64,000 nt of DNA from Acuticoccus mangrovi (GCF_016411865.1 NZ_JAEKJA010000001.1:496001-560000), one strand, 5' to 3'. Positions 16,728 to 28,680 are shown, counted from the first letter of the stretch. Notes: generated by a model not told the origin, from the letters alone. Program-made: numbers and translations.

Positions 16728-18428
16728 ATGAGGCGGATCGAGGCGTTTCTGGAGCGTCTGGCGAGCGGGATGGGGGCGCTGCTCCTCGCCGCACTGGTGG
16801 CGGCGCTCGCCCTCAACGTCGCGGCGCGGACCTTCGCCCTCCCGATCGTCGGGGCGGGGACGGTGGCGCAGTGGGCCTTCTCCATCCTCGCCTTCGTCGC
16901 CCTCGCATCGATGGTGCGGGGGGAAGGCAGTGCGGTGGGGCGCATCGCGGGACCCGTCGTCGCCGGCTTTGCCATCCTCACGCTGACGACGGGCCTCCTT
17001 GCGGCGGGCGAGCGGGTGGGGGGTGTCGAGGCCGTGCTCGGGTGGCCGGCGAGCTGGCGCTATCTCGCGGCGGCGGCCGGGGCGGGGCTTGCGGGTCTCG
17101 TGGGGCTTGCCGGAGGGTGGCGCAGCCTCCTCTTCGCGGCGGGCGCGGGGGTGGCTCTTCTCCCCCTGCCGACGCTGCCGATCGCCGCCGGCATCGCCGC
17201 ATTCGCCGTCGCGGTGCTCTGCCGCGTGCCCGTCGCGCTCGCGCTCGTCGCCTCGGTCGCGCTGTCGCCGGGGGCGCTGTCCGACGCCGCCATCGCCCAG
17301 TCGATCATGCGCGGGCTGTCGCCCTACGTGCTCCTCGCCGTGCCGCTGTTCATTCTGGCGGCGGCGCTCATGGTGGCGGGCGGCATCGGCGCGCGCATCG
17401 TGGCGGCGGCGGAGTGGACGGCGCGGCGACGGCGCAGCGCCCTCGGCGAGGCCAACGTCCTGACGAGCCTCCTCTTCGGCGGCGTCTCCGGGTCGAGCAT
17501 CGCCGACGTGGCGCTCGGGGCCCGGCTGATCGTGCCGGGCATGGTGGCGGCGGGCTACCCGCCGGCGCGTGCCGCCGCGATCACCGCGGCGGCCGCCGTG
17601 CTGCCCAACGTGCTGCCACCGTCGATCGCCCTGCTCCTCGCGGCGGCGGCCACCGACCAGTCGGTGGGAGCGCTGTGGCTCGCCGGCGTCGGAGCGGGAC
17701 TGGTGATGACGGCCACCCTATGGCTCGCCGTCCGCCTGACGCCGCCGCGCGGCGATCCGCCGCCATCGATCGATGCGGGGGAAGCCGGGGCGGCCGGGCG
17801 GCGGGGCATCGACGTTCTGCTCGGCCTTCTGCCGCCCGCCGCGATCGCCGTCGCGGTGCTTGCCGGGCTCCGGCTCGGCCTCGTCACCGCGGTGGAGGCG
17901 GGGATTCTCGCGGTCGCCGGGGCGGGGATCTTCGCCGTCGCCGAGCGGGGGATCGGCGCCGTCGCCGAAGCGTTCGTCGATGCCGCCACCCAGACCGGAC
18001 GGGTGGGGCTCATCATCGGCGCCTCGGCGCCTGTGGGCTTCCTCTTCGCCACCGGCGGCATCGACGTCGCGAGCCTCTTGCCGACCGGCTCCGGCCCCGT
18101 CGTCCTGTTGGGAGCGGTGCTCGTCTCCCTCCTCGTCGGCACCGTGCTCGACGTCGGCGCGGCGATCCTGTTGTTCCTGCCCGTGCTCCTGCCCCCTGCG
18201 GTGGCGGCCGGGATCGACCCGATCCAGGCGACACTCGTCATCACCGTGGCGCTGCTTCTCGGCGGTCTCACGCCGCCCGTCGGCATGCTCGTCCTGGTGG
18301 CGAAGGACATCACCGGCATCGACGGCGTCTACCGCGCCGTGATTCCTTACCTTCTGGCGCTGCTATTCGCTGCTGCAATCCTGCTCCTCGCTCCGGGGGC
18401 GACTTTAGGGCTGGTGCGGCTGTTGTGA
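16728..18428 (+). CDS. TRAP transporter permease, fused DctQ-DctM
   Basis: A 566-residue integral membrane protein. The first about 150 residues form four helices resembling the small DctQ subunit; the rest is the large DctM permease (GLSPYVLLAVPLFILAAALM, split from the longer helix; SLLFGGVSGSSIADVA; GGLTPPVGMLVLV). TRAP transporters import carboxylate-type substrates using a cation gradient and a periplasmic binding protein, here the next gene. The fusion replaces the usual two-gene arrangement. Confidence 0.88.
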   Translation: MRRIEAFLERLASGMGALLLAALVAALALNVAARTFALPIVGAGTVAQWAFSILAFVALASMVRGEGSAVGRIAGPVVAGFAILTLTTGLLAAGERVGGVEAVLGWPASWRYLAAAAGAGLAGLVGLAGGWRSLLFAAGAGVALLPLPTLPIAAGIAAFAVAVLCRVPVALALVASVALSPGALSDAAIAQSIMRGLSPYVLLAVPLFILAAALMVAGGIGARIVAAAEWTARRRRSALGEANVLTSLLFGGVSGSSIADVALGARLIVPGMVAAGYPPARAAAITAAAAVLPNVLPPSIALLLAAAATDQSVGALWLAGVGAGLVMTATLWLAVRLTPPRGDPPPSIDAGEAGAAGRRGIDVLLGLLPPAAIAVAVLAGLRLGLVTAVEAGILAVAGAGIFAVAERGIGAVAEAFVDAATQTGRVGLIIGASAPVGFLFATGGIDVASLLPTGSGPVVLLGAVLVSLLVGTVLDVGAAILLFLPVLLPPAVAAGIDPIQATLVITVALLLGGLTPPVGMLVLVAKDITGIDGVYRAVIPYLLALLFAAAILLLAPGATLGLVRLL

Positions 18429-18488
18429 TGCGGGAGGAAGGTGTGAGACGACGAGGCGACGTCTGACGCAACAGAACGGGGTGTCCCG

Positions 18489-19475
18489 ATGTTCCGCCTT
18501 GCCGCCGCCGCAGCCTGCGCCCTCGCGCTCGGCCTTGCGGCCGCTCCCGCTCCCACCTCCGCCGCCGAGCGACTGACGCTGACCTCGCAATATGGTCCCG
18601 GCAAGCCGCAAACGCTCCTGTGGGAGCGCTTCGCCGAGATCCTGGAGCGCGAGCGGCCCGGCGCCTACGACATCAACATCGTCACGAACGGCGCGCTCGG
18701 CGGAGAGAAGGAGGAGGCCGAAGCGATCCGCCTCGGCGCCATCACCGGCGCCGAATCCACCATCGCCAACCTCACCACCTGGGTGCCGCTCGGCGCCGTG
18801 CTCGATCTGCCCTTCGTGTTTCAGGACGCCGCCCACATCGAGCGCGTGCTCGAGGGTCCGCTCGGCGACGAGCTGAAGGCCGCCTATCGCGCCGAAGGGT
18901 TCGAGACGCCGGCCTTCATCATCTTCGGCGCCCGCCATCTCCTCGGCAAGACGCCGCTCACCGAGCCGGGCGACGTCGATGGTCTCACCATGCGCGTGCT
19001 GCAGAGTGATCTGCACGTGGCGCTCTGGCGCTCGCTCGGCGCCAATCCCACGGCCTTGCCCATCACCGAGGCCTACACCGCCCTCTCCAACGGCGTCGTC
19101 GACGCGATGGACATGACGAAGTCGGGCTTCGAGGCGCTGAAGCTCTACGAGGTCGCGCCGGTGCTCACCGAGACTGCCCATATCTGGGCCGTCGGCGTGG
19201 TCTATTTCGACGCCAACTTCTGGGCCGGTCTCGACGCGGACGAGCGCGCGCTGTTCCAGAAGGCGAGCGAGGAGGCGGCGGCCTATTTCAACGAGATCGC
19301 CGCCGAGGAGCAGGAGGCGGCGCTCCAGCGTGCGATGGCGCTCGGCGCCTCCCGCGCCGCGGTCGACCAGGAGCTCTGGCGCGCCGCCGTGGCCCCGTTC
19401 GTCGAGGACTTCGTGCGCAATATGGAGGATCCGCGCGCCGTCGATGCGCTCGAGATGATCCAGGAGGCGCGCTGA
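18489..19475 (+). CDS. TRAP transporter substrate-binding protein DctP
   Basis: A 328-residue periplasmic protein with a clear Sec signal peptide (hydrophobic LAAAAACALALGLAAAP, cleavage after TSA, about residue 27). The mature part has the DctP features GALGGEKEEAEAIRLG and the conserved region TMRVLQSD with the carboxylate-binding Arg, then EAYTALSNGVVDAMD. It delivers substrate to the fused DctQM permease 60 bases upstream. The dipeptidase gene follows after 38 bases, suggesting a dipeptide-like or N-acyl amino acid substrate (inference). Confidence 0.93.
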   Translation: MFRLAAAAACALALGLAAAPAPTSAAERLTLTSQYGPGKPQTLLWERFAEILERERPGAYDINIVTNGALGGEKEEAEAIRLGAITGAESTIANLTTWVPLGAVLDLPFVFQDAAHIERVLEGPLGDELKAAYRAEGFETPAFIIFGARHLLGKTPLTEPGDVDGLTMRVLQSDLHVALWRSLGANPTALPITEAYTALSNGVVDAMDMTKSGFEALKLYEVAPVLTETAHIWAVGVVYFDANFWAGLDADERALFQKASEEAAAYFNEIAAEEQEAALQRAMALGASRAAVDQELWRAAVAPFVEDFVRNMEDPRAVDALEMIQEAR

Positions 19476-19513
19476 GACGCGACGATTGACGTTGCCGGCC
19501 CCGGAGGCTCACG

Positions 19514-20629
19514 ATGGGCCTCTTGAGGAGTGATCGCGTGACGCAACGCATCTTCGACGGCCACAACGACGTGCTCCTGCGCCTGTGGCAGCGCGACCGA
19601 ACCGGAGCCCGCTTCCTCTCCGAGGGGACCGACGGTCACCTCGATCTGCCGCGTGCCCGCCGGGGCGGTCTCGCCGGCGGGCTCTTCGCCACCTTCGTGC
19701 CCGACGCGCGTCCGGCGGCGGAGGGGCCGGCGCAGCGCGCCGACGGCAGCCTCGCGCCGCCCTCCCTCGCCGCGCTCGATCACGAGCGCGCGCTCGCCGT
19801 CACCTTGTCGCAGCTCGCCATCGCCTTCCGCGTGGAGCGGGCCTCCGCCGGCGCGGTGCGCATCTGCCGCAGCGTCGCCGACATCGCCGCCGCCCACGCC
19901 GAGGGGCGCTTCGCGATGATGCTGCACCTCGAGGGGGCCGAGGCGATCGGCCCCGACCTCGACGAACTGGAGATCCTCGTGCAGGCGGGCGTGCGCTCGC
20001 TCGGCCTCGTGTGGAGCCGGCCGACGATCTTCGGCCACGGCGTGCCGTTCCGCTTTCCCTCGACGCCCGACATCGGCGAGGGGCTGACCGAGCGCGGCAT
20101 CGCCCTCGTCAAGGCGTGCAACGCCTTCGGCGTGATGGTCGACGTGAGCCACCTCAACGAGAAGGGCTTCTGGGACGTCGTCGCCGTCTCCGACGCGCCG
20201 ATCGTCGCCACCCACTCCAACGCGCACGTGATCTGCCCGGTCTCGCGCAACCTCACCGATGCGCAGATGGACGCGATCCGCGATTCGGAGGGGCTCGCGG
20301 GGCTCAACTTCGCCACCTTCTTCCTGCGCGAGGACGGCCGCCGTCACGCCGAGACGCCGCTCTCCTTGATGACGCGCCATCTCGACCACCTGCTCGAAAA
20401 GCTCGGCCCCCGCGGGGTCGCCTTCGGCTCCGATTTCGACGGGGCGCTGGTGCCGGCCGCCATCGGCGACGCCGCGGGGCTGCCGCATCTTGTCGCGGCG
20501 ATGGAGCAGGCCGGCTACGGCGCGGAGCTGATCGACGCGGTTTGCTACCGAAATTGGCTCGACGTGCTGGCGCGCACCCTGAAAGCCGACGTGCAACACT
20601 CTGGAACGGCAGCGCTTCCGATTGGTTGA
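19514..20629 (+). CDS. Membrane dipeptidase (M19, renal dipeptidase family)
   Basis: A 371-residue M19 metallopeptidase that cleaves dipeptides, often with a D-residue at the C-terminal side. Zinc ligands are visible as His and Asp in DGHNDVL, Glu in HLEGAEA and two His residues further on (VSHLNEKG and THSNAH region), with Asp in GSDFDGA. No signal peptide is obvious. Two starts are possible: the ATG behind GGAGG, or the GTG at 19538 behind GAGGAG. Placement right after the TRAP genes suggests uptake and hydrolysis of the same compound. Confidence 0.92.
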   Translation: MGLLRSDRVTQRIFDGHNDVLLRLWQRDRTGARFLSEGTDGHLDLPRARRGGLAGGLFATFVPDARPAAEGPAQRADGSLAPPSLAALDHERALAVTLSQLAIAFRVERASAGAVRICRSVADIAAAHAEGRFAMMLHLEGAEAIGPDLDELEILVQAGVRSLGLVWSRPTIFGHGVPFRFPSTPDIGEGLTERGIALVKACNAFGVMVDVSHLNEKGFWDVVAVSDAPIVATHSNAHVICPVSRNLTDAQMDAIRDSEGLAGLNFATFFLREDGRRHAETPLSLMTRHLDHLLEKLGPRGVAFGSDFDGALVPAAIGDAAGLPHLVAAMEQAGYGAELIDAVCYRNWLDVLARTLKADVQHSGTAALPIG

Positions 20630-20654
20630 TAAGGACCAGCCAACGGAGGCTTCA

Positions 20655-21098
20655 ATGGCAAAGATTCCGGCCAATGCCTGGGTCGTGGTCGGGGACGGGG
20701 AGAAGGCCCTGTTCCTGCGGAACGAGGGCACGACCGCGTCGCCCCATCTCACCGTCGTGCGGACCATGGCACAGGACAATCCGCCGTCGCGCGAGCAGGG
20801 GGCTCATCCTCCCGGTCGCTTGAGCGATGGGCCGGGGCCCCACAGCAGCGCCGTCGCCGACACCGACTGGCATCGCCTCGAAAAGGAGCGCTTTGCCAAG
20901 GAGATCGCCGAGCGCCTCTACAAGGCCGCGCATCGCGGCGACTACGACACGCTGATCGTCGCGGCGCCGCCGGTGGTGCTCGGCGAGCTGCGCAAGGGGC
21001 TCCACAAGGAGGTCGAGGAGAAGATCGTGCTCGACGTCGCCAAGGAGCTGACCAGGCATCCGCTGCCCGAGATCGAGCGGGTGCTCGCGGCGAGCTGA
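20655..21098 (+). CDS. Host attachment family protein (baeRF fold)
   Basis: A 147-residue protein resembling the bacterial 'host attachment protein' family named after an Agrobacterium member. Features are WVVVGDGEKALFLRN at the start, a Gly/Pro-rich central loop and LIVAAPPVVLGELRKGLHKE in the core, which resembles the eRF1/Pelota-type ribosome-linked fold. Its biochemical role is uncertain; the attachment label comes from a plant-binding phenotype. The ATG follows CGGAGG. It stands as a single gene between the dipeptidase and dxs. Confidence 0.82.
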   Translation: MAKIPANAWVVVGDGEKALFLRNEGTTASPHLTVVRTMAQDNPPSREQGAHPPGRLSDGPGPHSSAVADTDWHRLEKERFAKEIAERLYKAAHRGDYDTLIVAAPPVVLGELRKGLHKEVEEKIVLDVAKELTRHPLPEIERVLAAS

Positions 21099-21227
21099 GG
21101 GCCGCGTCAGGAGCGTGGCGGTGGCCGCGCTCCGCTGCCGCGTCCCACGCCCAGGGTGCGAGATGGTTGATCCCCCCTCGGCCCGGGGCTAGGTGTGAAC
21201 CCTTCTAGTGTATGAACGGGGCTCAAC

Positions 21228-23126
21228 GTGCGACAATTGCTCGACCGGGTCCACACGCCGAAAGATCTGAGAGCGTTGCCGGAGAAGGACCTGAGGGCCC
21301 TCGCCGACGAGCTGCGCGACGAGCTGATCGAGGTGGTGTCGGTCACGGGTGGCCATCTCGGCGCCGGCCTCGGCGTGGTGGAGCTCACCGTGGCGCTCCA
21401 CTACGTCTTCAATACGCCGCGCGACGTCCTCATCTGGGACGTCGGCCACCAATGCTATCCGCACAAGATCCTCACCGGTCGGCGTGACCGGATGACGACG
21501 CTGCGCCAGGGCGGCGGCCTCTCCGGCTTCACCAAGCGCTCCGAGAGCCCCTACGACCCGTTCGGCGCCGCCCATTCCTCCACCTCGATCTCGGCGGGCC
21601 TCGGCTTCGCCACCGCGCGCGACCTCAAGGGCGGCGACAACGAGGTGATCGCGGTGATCGGCGACGGCGCGATGTCGGCGGGCATGGCCTACGAGGCGAT
21701 GAACAACGCCGGCGCCCACGACGCCCGCCTCATCGTGATCCTCAACGACAACGACATGTCGATCGCGCCGCCCGTCGGGGCGATGAGTGCCTATCTCGCC
21801 CGCCTCGCGTCGGGCGGCTCCTACTCCACGCTGCGCGAGGCGATGAAGGGGATGATGCGCGGCCTGCCGAAATTCGTCGCCCGCGGAGCCGCGCGGGCGG
21901 AGGAGTTCGCCAAGGGCATCGCCATGGGCGGCACCCTCTTCGAGGAGCTCGGCTTCTACTATGTGGGGCCGATCGACGGGCACAATCTCGACCACCTGCT
22001 GCCGGTTCTGAAGAACGTGCGGGACGCCGACAACAAGCCGGTCCTCGTCCACGTCGTCACCCAGAAGGGCAAGGGCTACCCACCGGCGGAGAACTCCGCC
22101 GACAAGTATCACGGCGTCTCGAAGTTCGACGTCATCACCGGCAAGCAGGCGAAGGGCAAGTCCAACGCGCCGCAATATACCAAGGTGTTCGGCCAGGCCC
22201 TCGTCGCCGAGGCGCAGGACGACGACCGGATCGTCGGGATCACCGCGGCGATGCCCTCCGGCACCGGCATCGATCTCTTCGACAAGGTGTTTCCCTCGCG
22301 CACCTTCGACGTGGGGATCGCCGAGCAGCACGCCGTCACCTTCGCCGCCGGCCTCGCCGCGGGGGGCATGAAGCCGTTCTGTGCCATCTATTCCACTTTC
22401 CTGCAGCGCGCCTACGACCAGGTGGTGCACGATGTCGCCATCCAGGGGCTGCCGGTGCGCTTTGCGATCGACCGTGCCGGCCTCGTCGGCGCCGACGGGG
22501 CGACCCACGCGGGTGCCTTCGACACCACCTATCTCGCCTGCCTGCCGGGCATGGTGGTGATGGCGCCGGGCGACGAGGCGGAACTCGTCCACATGGTCGC
22601 CACCGCCGCCGCCTACGACGACGGCCCGATCGCCTTCCGCTACCCGCGCGGGGAGGGGGTGGGGGTGGAGCTGCCGGAGCGTGGCACGCCGCTCCCCATC
22701 GGCAAGGGCCGCATGGTGCGCGAGGGCAAGACCATCGCGATCCTCTCCTATGGCGGCCGTCTCGCCGCGGCGCTGGAGGCGGCCGACGAGCTCGGCGCCA
22801 AGGGCCTCGCCCCGACGGTGGCCGACGCCCGGTTCGCCAAGCCCCTCGACCGCGACCTGATCCTCTCCCTCGCGCGCGAGCACGAGGTTCTGATCACCGT
22901 GGAGGAGGGCTCGGTGGGGGGCTTCGGCAGCCACGTCCTGACCCTCCTTGCGAGCGAAGGCGCGCTCGATCGTGGCCTCAAAGTCCGCCCGATGATGCTG
23001 CCCGATCGCTTCATGGATCAGGACAAGCCCGACGCAATGTATGCCACCGCGGGCCTCGACGCGGCGGGCATCGTCTCGACTGCGCTCACCGCGCTCGGCG
23101 CTGAGGACCTTGCGAGCCGCGCCTAA
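21228..23126 (+). CDS. dxs: 1-deoxy-D-xylulose-5-phosphate synthase
   Basis: A 632-residue thiamine-diphosphate enzyme that condenses pyruvate and glyceraldehyde-3-phosphate, the entry step of the MEP isoprenoid pathway. The thiamine-binding [16 protein letters not shown] motif, the His-rich [12 protein letters not shown] and the transketolase-type [15 protein letters not shown] are present. The start is GTG; no in-frame ATG precedes it, and the protein begins with LLDRV, as in the family. Full length. The SMP-30 gene starts ten bases after the stop. Confidence 0.97.
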   Translation: MRQLLDRVHTPKDLRALPEKDLRALADELRDELIEVVSVTGGHLGAGLGVVELTVALHYVFNTPRDVLIWDVGHQCYPHKILTGRRDRMTTLRQGGGLSGFTKRSESPYDPFGAAHSSTSISAGLGFATARDLKGGDNEVIAVIGDGAMSAGMAYEAMNNAGAHDARLIVILNDNDMSIAPPVGAMSAYLARLASGGSYSTLREAMKGMMRGLPKFVARGAARAEEFAKGIAMGGTLFEELGFYYVGPIDGHNLDHLLPVLKNVRDADNKPVLVHVVTQKGKGYPPAENSADKYHGVSKFDVITGKQAKGKSNAPQYTKVFGQALVAEAQDDDRIVGITAAMPSGTGIDLFDKVFPSRTFDVGIAEQHAVTFAAGLAAGGMKPFCAIYSTFLQRAYDQVVHDVAIQGLPVRFAIDRAGLVGADGATHAGAFDTTYLACLPGMVVMAPGDEAELVHMVATAAAYDDGPIAFRYPRGEGVGVELPERGTPLPIGKGRMVREGKTIAILSYGGRLAAALEAADELGAKGLAPTVADARFAKPLDRDLILSLAREHEVLITVEEGSVGGFGSHVLTLLASEGALDRGLKVRPMMLPDRFMDQDKPDAMYATAGLDAAGIVSTALTALGAEDLASRA

Positions 23127-23136
23127 GGATATCGTC

Positions 23137-24012
23137 ATGGTCAAAGTGGAATGCGTTCACGACGCCGGAGCAAAGCTCGGCGAAAGCCCCGTGTGGGACG
23201 ATCAGGAGGGGGTCCTCTATTGGGCCGACATCGACGCAGGGCTCCTCCATGCGTTCGATCCGGTGTCGGGCCCGCGGGCGCCGATCGCGATCGGGGAGCG
23301 GCTCGGCTGCTTCGCGCTGCGGGCCGGCGGCGGGGCCATCATGGGCACCGAGTCGGGCATCTACTATTACGACTTCGGTACGGGGGAGCGGAGCCTTCTC
23401 GCCGCGCCTGAGCAGGACCGGCCGGAGAACCGCTTCAACGATTCGGCGACCGATCGGGACGGGCGCTGGTGGCTCGGCTCCTACGGCATGATGAAGCCGC
23501 AGCGTGCGGAAGCCGCCTTCTATCGCGTCGATCCCGACGGCACCGTCACCAAGTGGCTCGACGGCGTCTACACCACCAACGGTCTCGCCTTCTCGCCCGA
23601 CGGGACCACCATGTACCTCTCCGATTCGCACCGCGACGTGCGCACCGTCTGGGCGTGCGACTACGACCGCGACACCGGCACCCCCACCGATCGCCGCGTG
23701 TTCTTCGACACGCGCGAGGTGGTCGGCCGCCCCGACGGCGGCACGGTGGACGCCGACGGCTGCTATTGGATGGCGGGGGTCGCGGGGTCCCAGCTCGTGC
23801 GGATCACGCCGGCCGGCAAGGTGGACATGATCATCGAGCTGCCCGTGGAGCGACCGACCAAGCCAATGTTCGGCGGCCCCGGGCTCGACACGCTCTACCT
23901 CACCTCCATCGGCGGGGCGGCCTACGATCCGGTTCCGCCGCTCGCGGGCGGCCTCTTCGCGGTGACGGGGCTGCCGGCGAAAGGGATCCCGGAGACCCGC
24001 TTCGCCGGCTGA
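23137..24012 (+). CDS. SMP-30/gluconolactonase family protein
   Basis: A 291-residue six-bladed beta-propeller lactonase. Metal ligands are the Glu in LGESPVWD, the Asn in NRFNDSATD, a second Asn in TTNGLAFSPDG and the Asp in YLSDSHRDV. Family members open sugar lactones such as glucono- or arabinono-lactone in oxidative sugar pathways. It follows dxs by ten bases but is unlikely to share its pathway. Full length for the family. The sugar specificity cannot be told. Confidence 0.92.
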   Translation: MVKVECVHDAGAKLGESPVWDDQEGVLYWADIDAGLLHAFDPVSGPRAPIAIGERLGCFALRAGGGAIMGTESGIYYYDFGTGERSLLAAPEQDRPENRFNDSATDRDGRWWLGSYGMMKPQRAEAAFYRVDPDGTVTKWLDGVYTTNGLAFSPDGTTMYLSDSHRDVRTVWACDYDRDTGTPTDRRVFFDTREVVGRPDGGTVDADGCYWMAGVAGSQLVRITPAGKVDMIIELPVERPTKPMFGGPGLDTLYLTSIGGAAYDPVPPLAGGLFAVTGLPAKGIPETRFAG

Positions 24013-24021
24013 GCGAGCGCC

Positions 24022-24381
24022 TCAGAGAGCGGCGATCGCCTCGATCTCCACCAGCGCATCGACCGCGAGGTCGCAGCGGATGGTGGAGCGCGCCGGGGGC
24101 TCGGAGGCGAAGACACTGGCATAGACCGCGTTCATGCCTGCGAAGTCCTCGATGTCCGTCAGAAAGACGGTGGTCTTCACGACGTTGTCCATCGAGCTTC
24201 CGGCAGCCTCCACGAGCGTCTTCAGCTTGTCGAGGACCAGCATGGTCTGGGCCTCGATGCCCTCCGGGATCGTGCCGTCCTCGGCCACGGGGACCTGGCC
24301 GGACACGAACACGAAGCCGTTTGCAATCGTCGCCAGCGAGAGCGGAACCTTGCCCATCGCTCCCATCGCGGTCTTCGCCAT
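24022..24381 (-). CDS. RidA family reactive-enamine deaminase
   Basis: A 119-residue RidA/YjgF-type protein. These trimers hydrolyse reactive 2-aminoacrylate-like enamines released by pyridoxal enzymes. The Arg in RSTIRCDL is the substrate-carboxylate-binding residue, and the C-terminal VEIEAIAAL is typical. The ATG was chosen for its AAAGGA site. It ends ten bases from the convergent SMP-30 gene. Confidence 0.93.
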   Translation of the reverse strand: MAKTAMGAMGKVPLSLATIANGFVFVSGQVPVAEDGTIPEGIEAQTMLVLDKLKTLVEAAGSSMDNVVKTTVFLTDIEDFAGMNAVYASVFASEPPARSTIRCDLAVDALVEIEAIAAL

Positions 24382-24524
24382 CGTCGATCCTTTCCGGGGC
24401 ACCTGCGCCCTCTCGTCTGAAGGCGGACCGTCGCCCGCCGCCGGCGGAGCCGGTCGCAGGTGTTGACGCGATTTGGCGTCGGAAGGTCAAGCGCCCCGCG
24501 TCAGCGGATCCCGGTCGTCGGGCG

Positions 24525-25208
24525 TCAGCTGATCCCGTCGGGCGGATCGTCGGGGAACATCATGGCGATGCGGATGCGATAGGCCTCGACGATGTGGTCG
24601 TGGCCGGCGCGGTGGGCGGCCTCGGCGTCGCCGGCGCGGATCGCATCGACGATGCGCATGTGGTCGCCGAAGGCGCTCTTGATGCGCCCGGTGACGGAAA
24701 AGGTGGTGCCGGGCAGGAGCGACAGCCAGTCGGTGAAGCGCACCTGCAGCGATTCGAGGTAGCGGTTGCGGCAACAGGCGTGGATCGCCTCGTGGAAGAG
24801 GGTGTTGTAGTGCGCCGCGGCGGCAGCCGTCTCCGCATTGGCGCAGGCCTCCGCGAGGTTGGCGATGCGGTTGGTGTCCTCCTCCGTCGCGTAGCGGGCC
24901 GCAAGCTCCGCCGCCGACGCCTCGAGGATGCCGCGCACCTGATAGAGCTCCTTCACCTGCGCCCGGTCGAGACGCACCACGGCGAGGCCGCCGAGGCTGT
25001 TGTGCTCCAGAAGACCCTTCTCCACGAGCCGGCGAATCGCTTCGCGAATCGGCGTGCGGCTGACGTTGAGGCGCTCGGCGAGCTCGGCCTCGCGGATGCG
25101 GTGACCCGGTTTCAGAAGGCCCGCCCGAATCTCTGCCAAGAGCGTTTCGTGCACGTATTCCGCACGGGAGGCGTAAACGGGTTGTTCGGCGGGAGGTAAG
25201 GCAGTCAT
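24525..25208 (-). CDS. GntR family regulator, FCD subfamily
   Basis: A 227-residue regulator. Residues about 15-75 are the winged helix (RIREAELAERLNVSRTPIRE), and about 85-215 the all-helical FCD effector domain with metal-binding His and Asp residues (FHEAIHACCRN, HMRIVDAI, HDHIVEAY). FCD regulators sense carboxylates or sugars and usually repress a neighbouring catabolic gene. It is divergent from the monooxygenase, its most likely target, with a 200-base region between them. Confidence 0.93.
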   Translation of the reverse strand: MTALPPAEQPVYASRAEYVHETLLAEIRAGLLKPGHRIREAELAERLNVSRTPIREAIRRLVEKGLLEHNSLGGLAVVRLDRAQVKELYQVRGILEASAAELAARYATEEDTNRIANLAEACANAETAAAAAHYNTLFHEAIHACCRNRYLESLQVRFTDWLSLLPGTTFSVTGRIKSAFGDHMRIVDAIRAGDAEAAHRAGHDHIVEAYRIRIAMMFPDDPPDGIS

Positions 25209-25411
25209 TCAAAAAGTCCTGTGCGGTCGTGCCGAGGACGGCGGGCGAGACGACATCGGCACAACACGCCAAACTTATGGGCGTATCTCAGTGTATGCAA
25301 TGCGGTACCATGGGCCAGCAACCCTAAGGAGCGCGCCATTTGCTTGCGGTTGTGGCCGGCCCGTCGGAGTTGCGGCAGACTTTGTTCGCCCTTGCGAAGT
25401 GGATGGCTCCC
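25209..25411 (+). promoter_or_regulatory. Divergent control region of gntR and monooxygenase genes
   Basis: A gap of about 200 bases between two divergent starts, probably holding both promoters and the GntR operator. I see AT-rich segments around 25270-25310 (GGGCGTATCTCAGTGTATGC) but no perfect palindrome, so the operator is not placed. Confidence 0.35.
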
Positions 25412-26713
25412 GTGCCCCGACAGATGCACCTCGTTGCTTACTTGAAAACCGGACCGACCGCGCTCGATAGCGGCGGTTGGCGCCATCCGGAGGCAACGCT
25501 CGACGACGTGCTCGATCCGGGACGCTACGAGCACATCGCCCGCGTCCTCGAAGCCGCCTGCTTCGACGGCTGCTTCTTCGCCGACCTGCAGGGCCTCTAT
25601 GACATCCACAAGGGCGGCTTCGATACCTACGTCGAGCGGGGTGGGCAGATCTCCTACCTCGACCCGATGGTGGTGATGCCGGTGATGGCCCGGGCGACCC
25701 GCCATCTCGGCCTCGGCGCGACGCTCTCCACCACGCTGTTGCCGGCCTATCACCTCGCCCGCACCCTCCTGTCGCTCGACGTATTGTCCAAGGGGAGGGT
25801 GGCGTGGAACATCGTCACCTCGGCGACCGACCTCGAGGCGAAGAATTTCGGCCTCACCGCCCTGCCGCCGCGCGATCAGCGCTATGAGGTCGCCGACGAG
25901 GTGGTGGAGGCCTGCCTCAGGCTCTGGAAGAGCTGGGATCCCGACGCCTTCATCAAGGACAAGAAGGCCGGCGTCTACGCCGACCCCGCCAAGGTGCACT
26001 ACGCCGATTATGAGGGGCGCTGGGTCAAGACGCGCGGTCCGCTGTCGATCCCCCAGAGCGCGCAGGGCCATCCCGTCCTGATGCAGGCGGGCGCCTCGGA
26101 GCGGGGTAAGGAGTTCGCTGCCCGCTGGGCGGAGGTGGTATTCTCCTCCCAGCGCTCGCGAGAGGACACCAAGGCCTTCTACGACGACCTCAAGGCGCGC
26201 GTCGCCGCGCGGGGGCGGCGGCCGGAGGATTGCGCGGTCCTCGCCCAGGCGACCTGCATCGTCGGCGAAACCGAGTCCATCGCCCGCGAGAAGGCCGACT
26301 ACATCAACGCCCTCACGATGGAGGAGCTGCGCATCGCCTCGACCTCGAGCAACATCGGCGTCGACCTCAGCCGCTACGAGGACGGCCAGTCGTTGGCCGA
26401 ACTTGCCGGCACGCAGGGCATGCAGGGGTCGATGGACGTGTTCGAGTCGCGCCGCCGCTCTCTCGGCGGCTCGGTGAAGGACACCGCCCGCTCGCTGCGC
26501 CCGAACCAATATGTGGGCACCGCCGAGAGCGTCGCCGATCAACTCGAGGATCTTTTCGTGTCGCAGGTGTGTGACGGCTTCATCGTGACGCCGGCCTACG
26601 CGCCCGGCTCGCACGAGACCTTCTGCCGGGCGGTCGTTCCTGAGCTCCAGCGGCGCGGCGTCTTCCGCCGCGCCTACTCCGGCACCACCCTGCGCGACCA
26701 TCTGCGAGGCTAG
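25412..26713 (+). CDS. LLM-class flavin-dependent monooxygenase (NtaA/SnaA/DszA family)
   Basis: A 433-residue FMNH2-dependent monooxygenase of the nitrilotriacetate/dibenzothiophene type. Markers are LVAYLKTGPTALDSGGWRHP at the N-terminus, GRVAWNIVTS and the flavin-binding LMQAGASERGKEF. These enzymes oxidise sulfur- or nitrogen-containing organics with a partner flavin reductase, which is not in the window. I chose the GTG that gives the family-typical MPRQMHL start. A TTG at 25340 has a perfect AAGGAG and would add 24 residues; an ATG at 25403 is a third option. Confidence 0.9.
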   Translation: MPRQMHLVAYLKTGPTALDSGGWRHPEATLDDVLDPGRYEHIARVLEAACFDGCFFADLQGLYDIHKGGFDTYVERGGQISYLDPMVVMPVMARATRHLGLGATLSTTLLPAYHLARTLLSLDVLSKGRVAWNIVTSATDLEAKNFGLTALPPRDQRYEVADEVVEACLRLWKSWDPDAFIKDKKAGVYADPAKVHYADYEGRWVKTRGPLSIPQSAQGHPVLMQAGASERGKEFAARWAEVVFSSQRSREDTKAFYDDLKARVAARGRRPEDCAVLAQATCIVGETESIAREKADYINALTMEELRIASTSSNIGVDLSRYEDGQSLAELAGTQGMQGSMDVFESRRRSLGGSVKDTARSLRPNQYVGTAESVADQLEDLFVSQVCDGFIVTPAYAPGSHETFCRAVVPELQRRGVFRRAYSGTTLRDHLRG

Positions 26714-26855
26714 CGCGCTTGCCGCTAAGGTTGGATCAACCTGAGCGAAGAGCAGTCGCGCCAGATCTGGAGAGCGAGCGCGTTCAGGAAAACTGGAGCC
26801 GGTCTTCCGCTCGGAACGCGCGCGGACAAGGAAGCGGGAGCGCCGCCGAAGCGCT

Positions 26856-28632
<1,777 letters not shown>

Positions 28633-28680
28633 CGTTTCTCCCCAGTTCTTGTTGTTGCGTCGGTCCTGTCGGCCGTCGCT

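Noticed and set aside
25340-25411. TTG start of the flavin monooxygenase
   Set aside because: It has a perfect AAGGAG but adds 24 residues outside the family; listed as an alternative rather than the chosen start.
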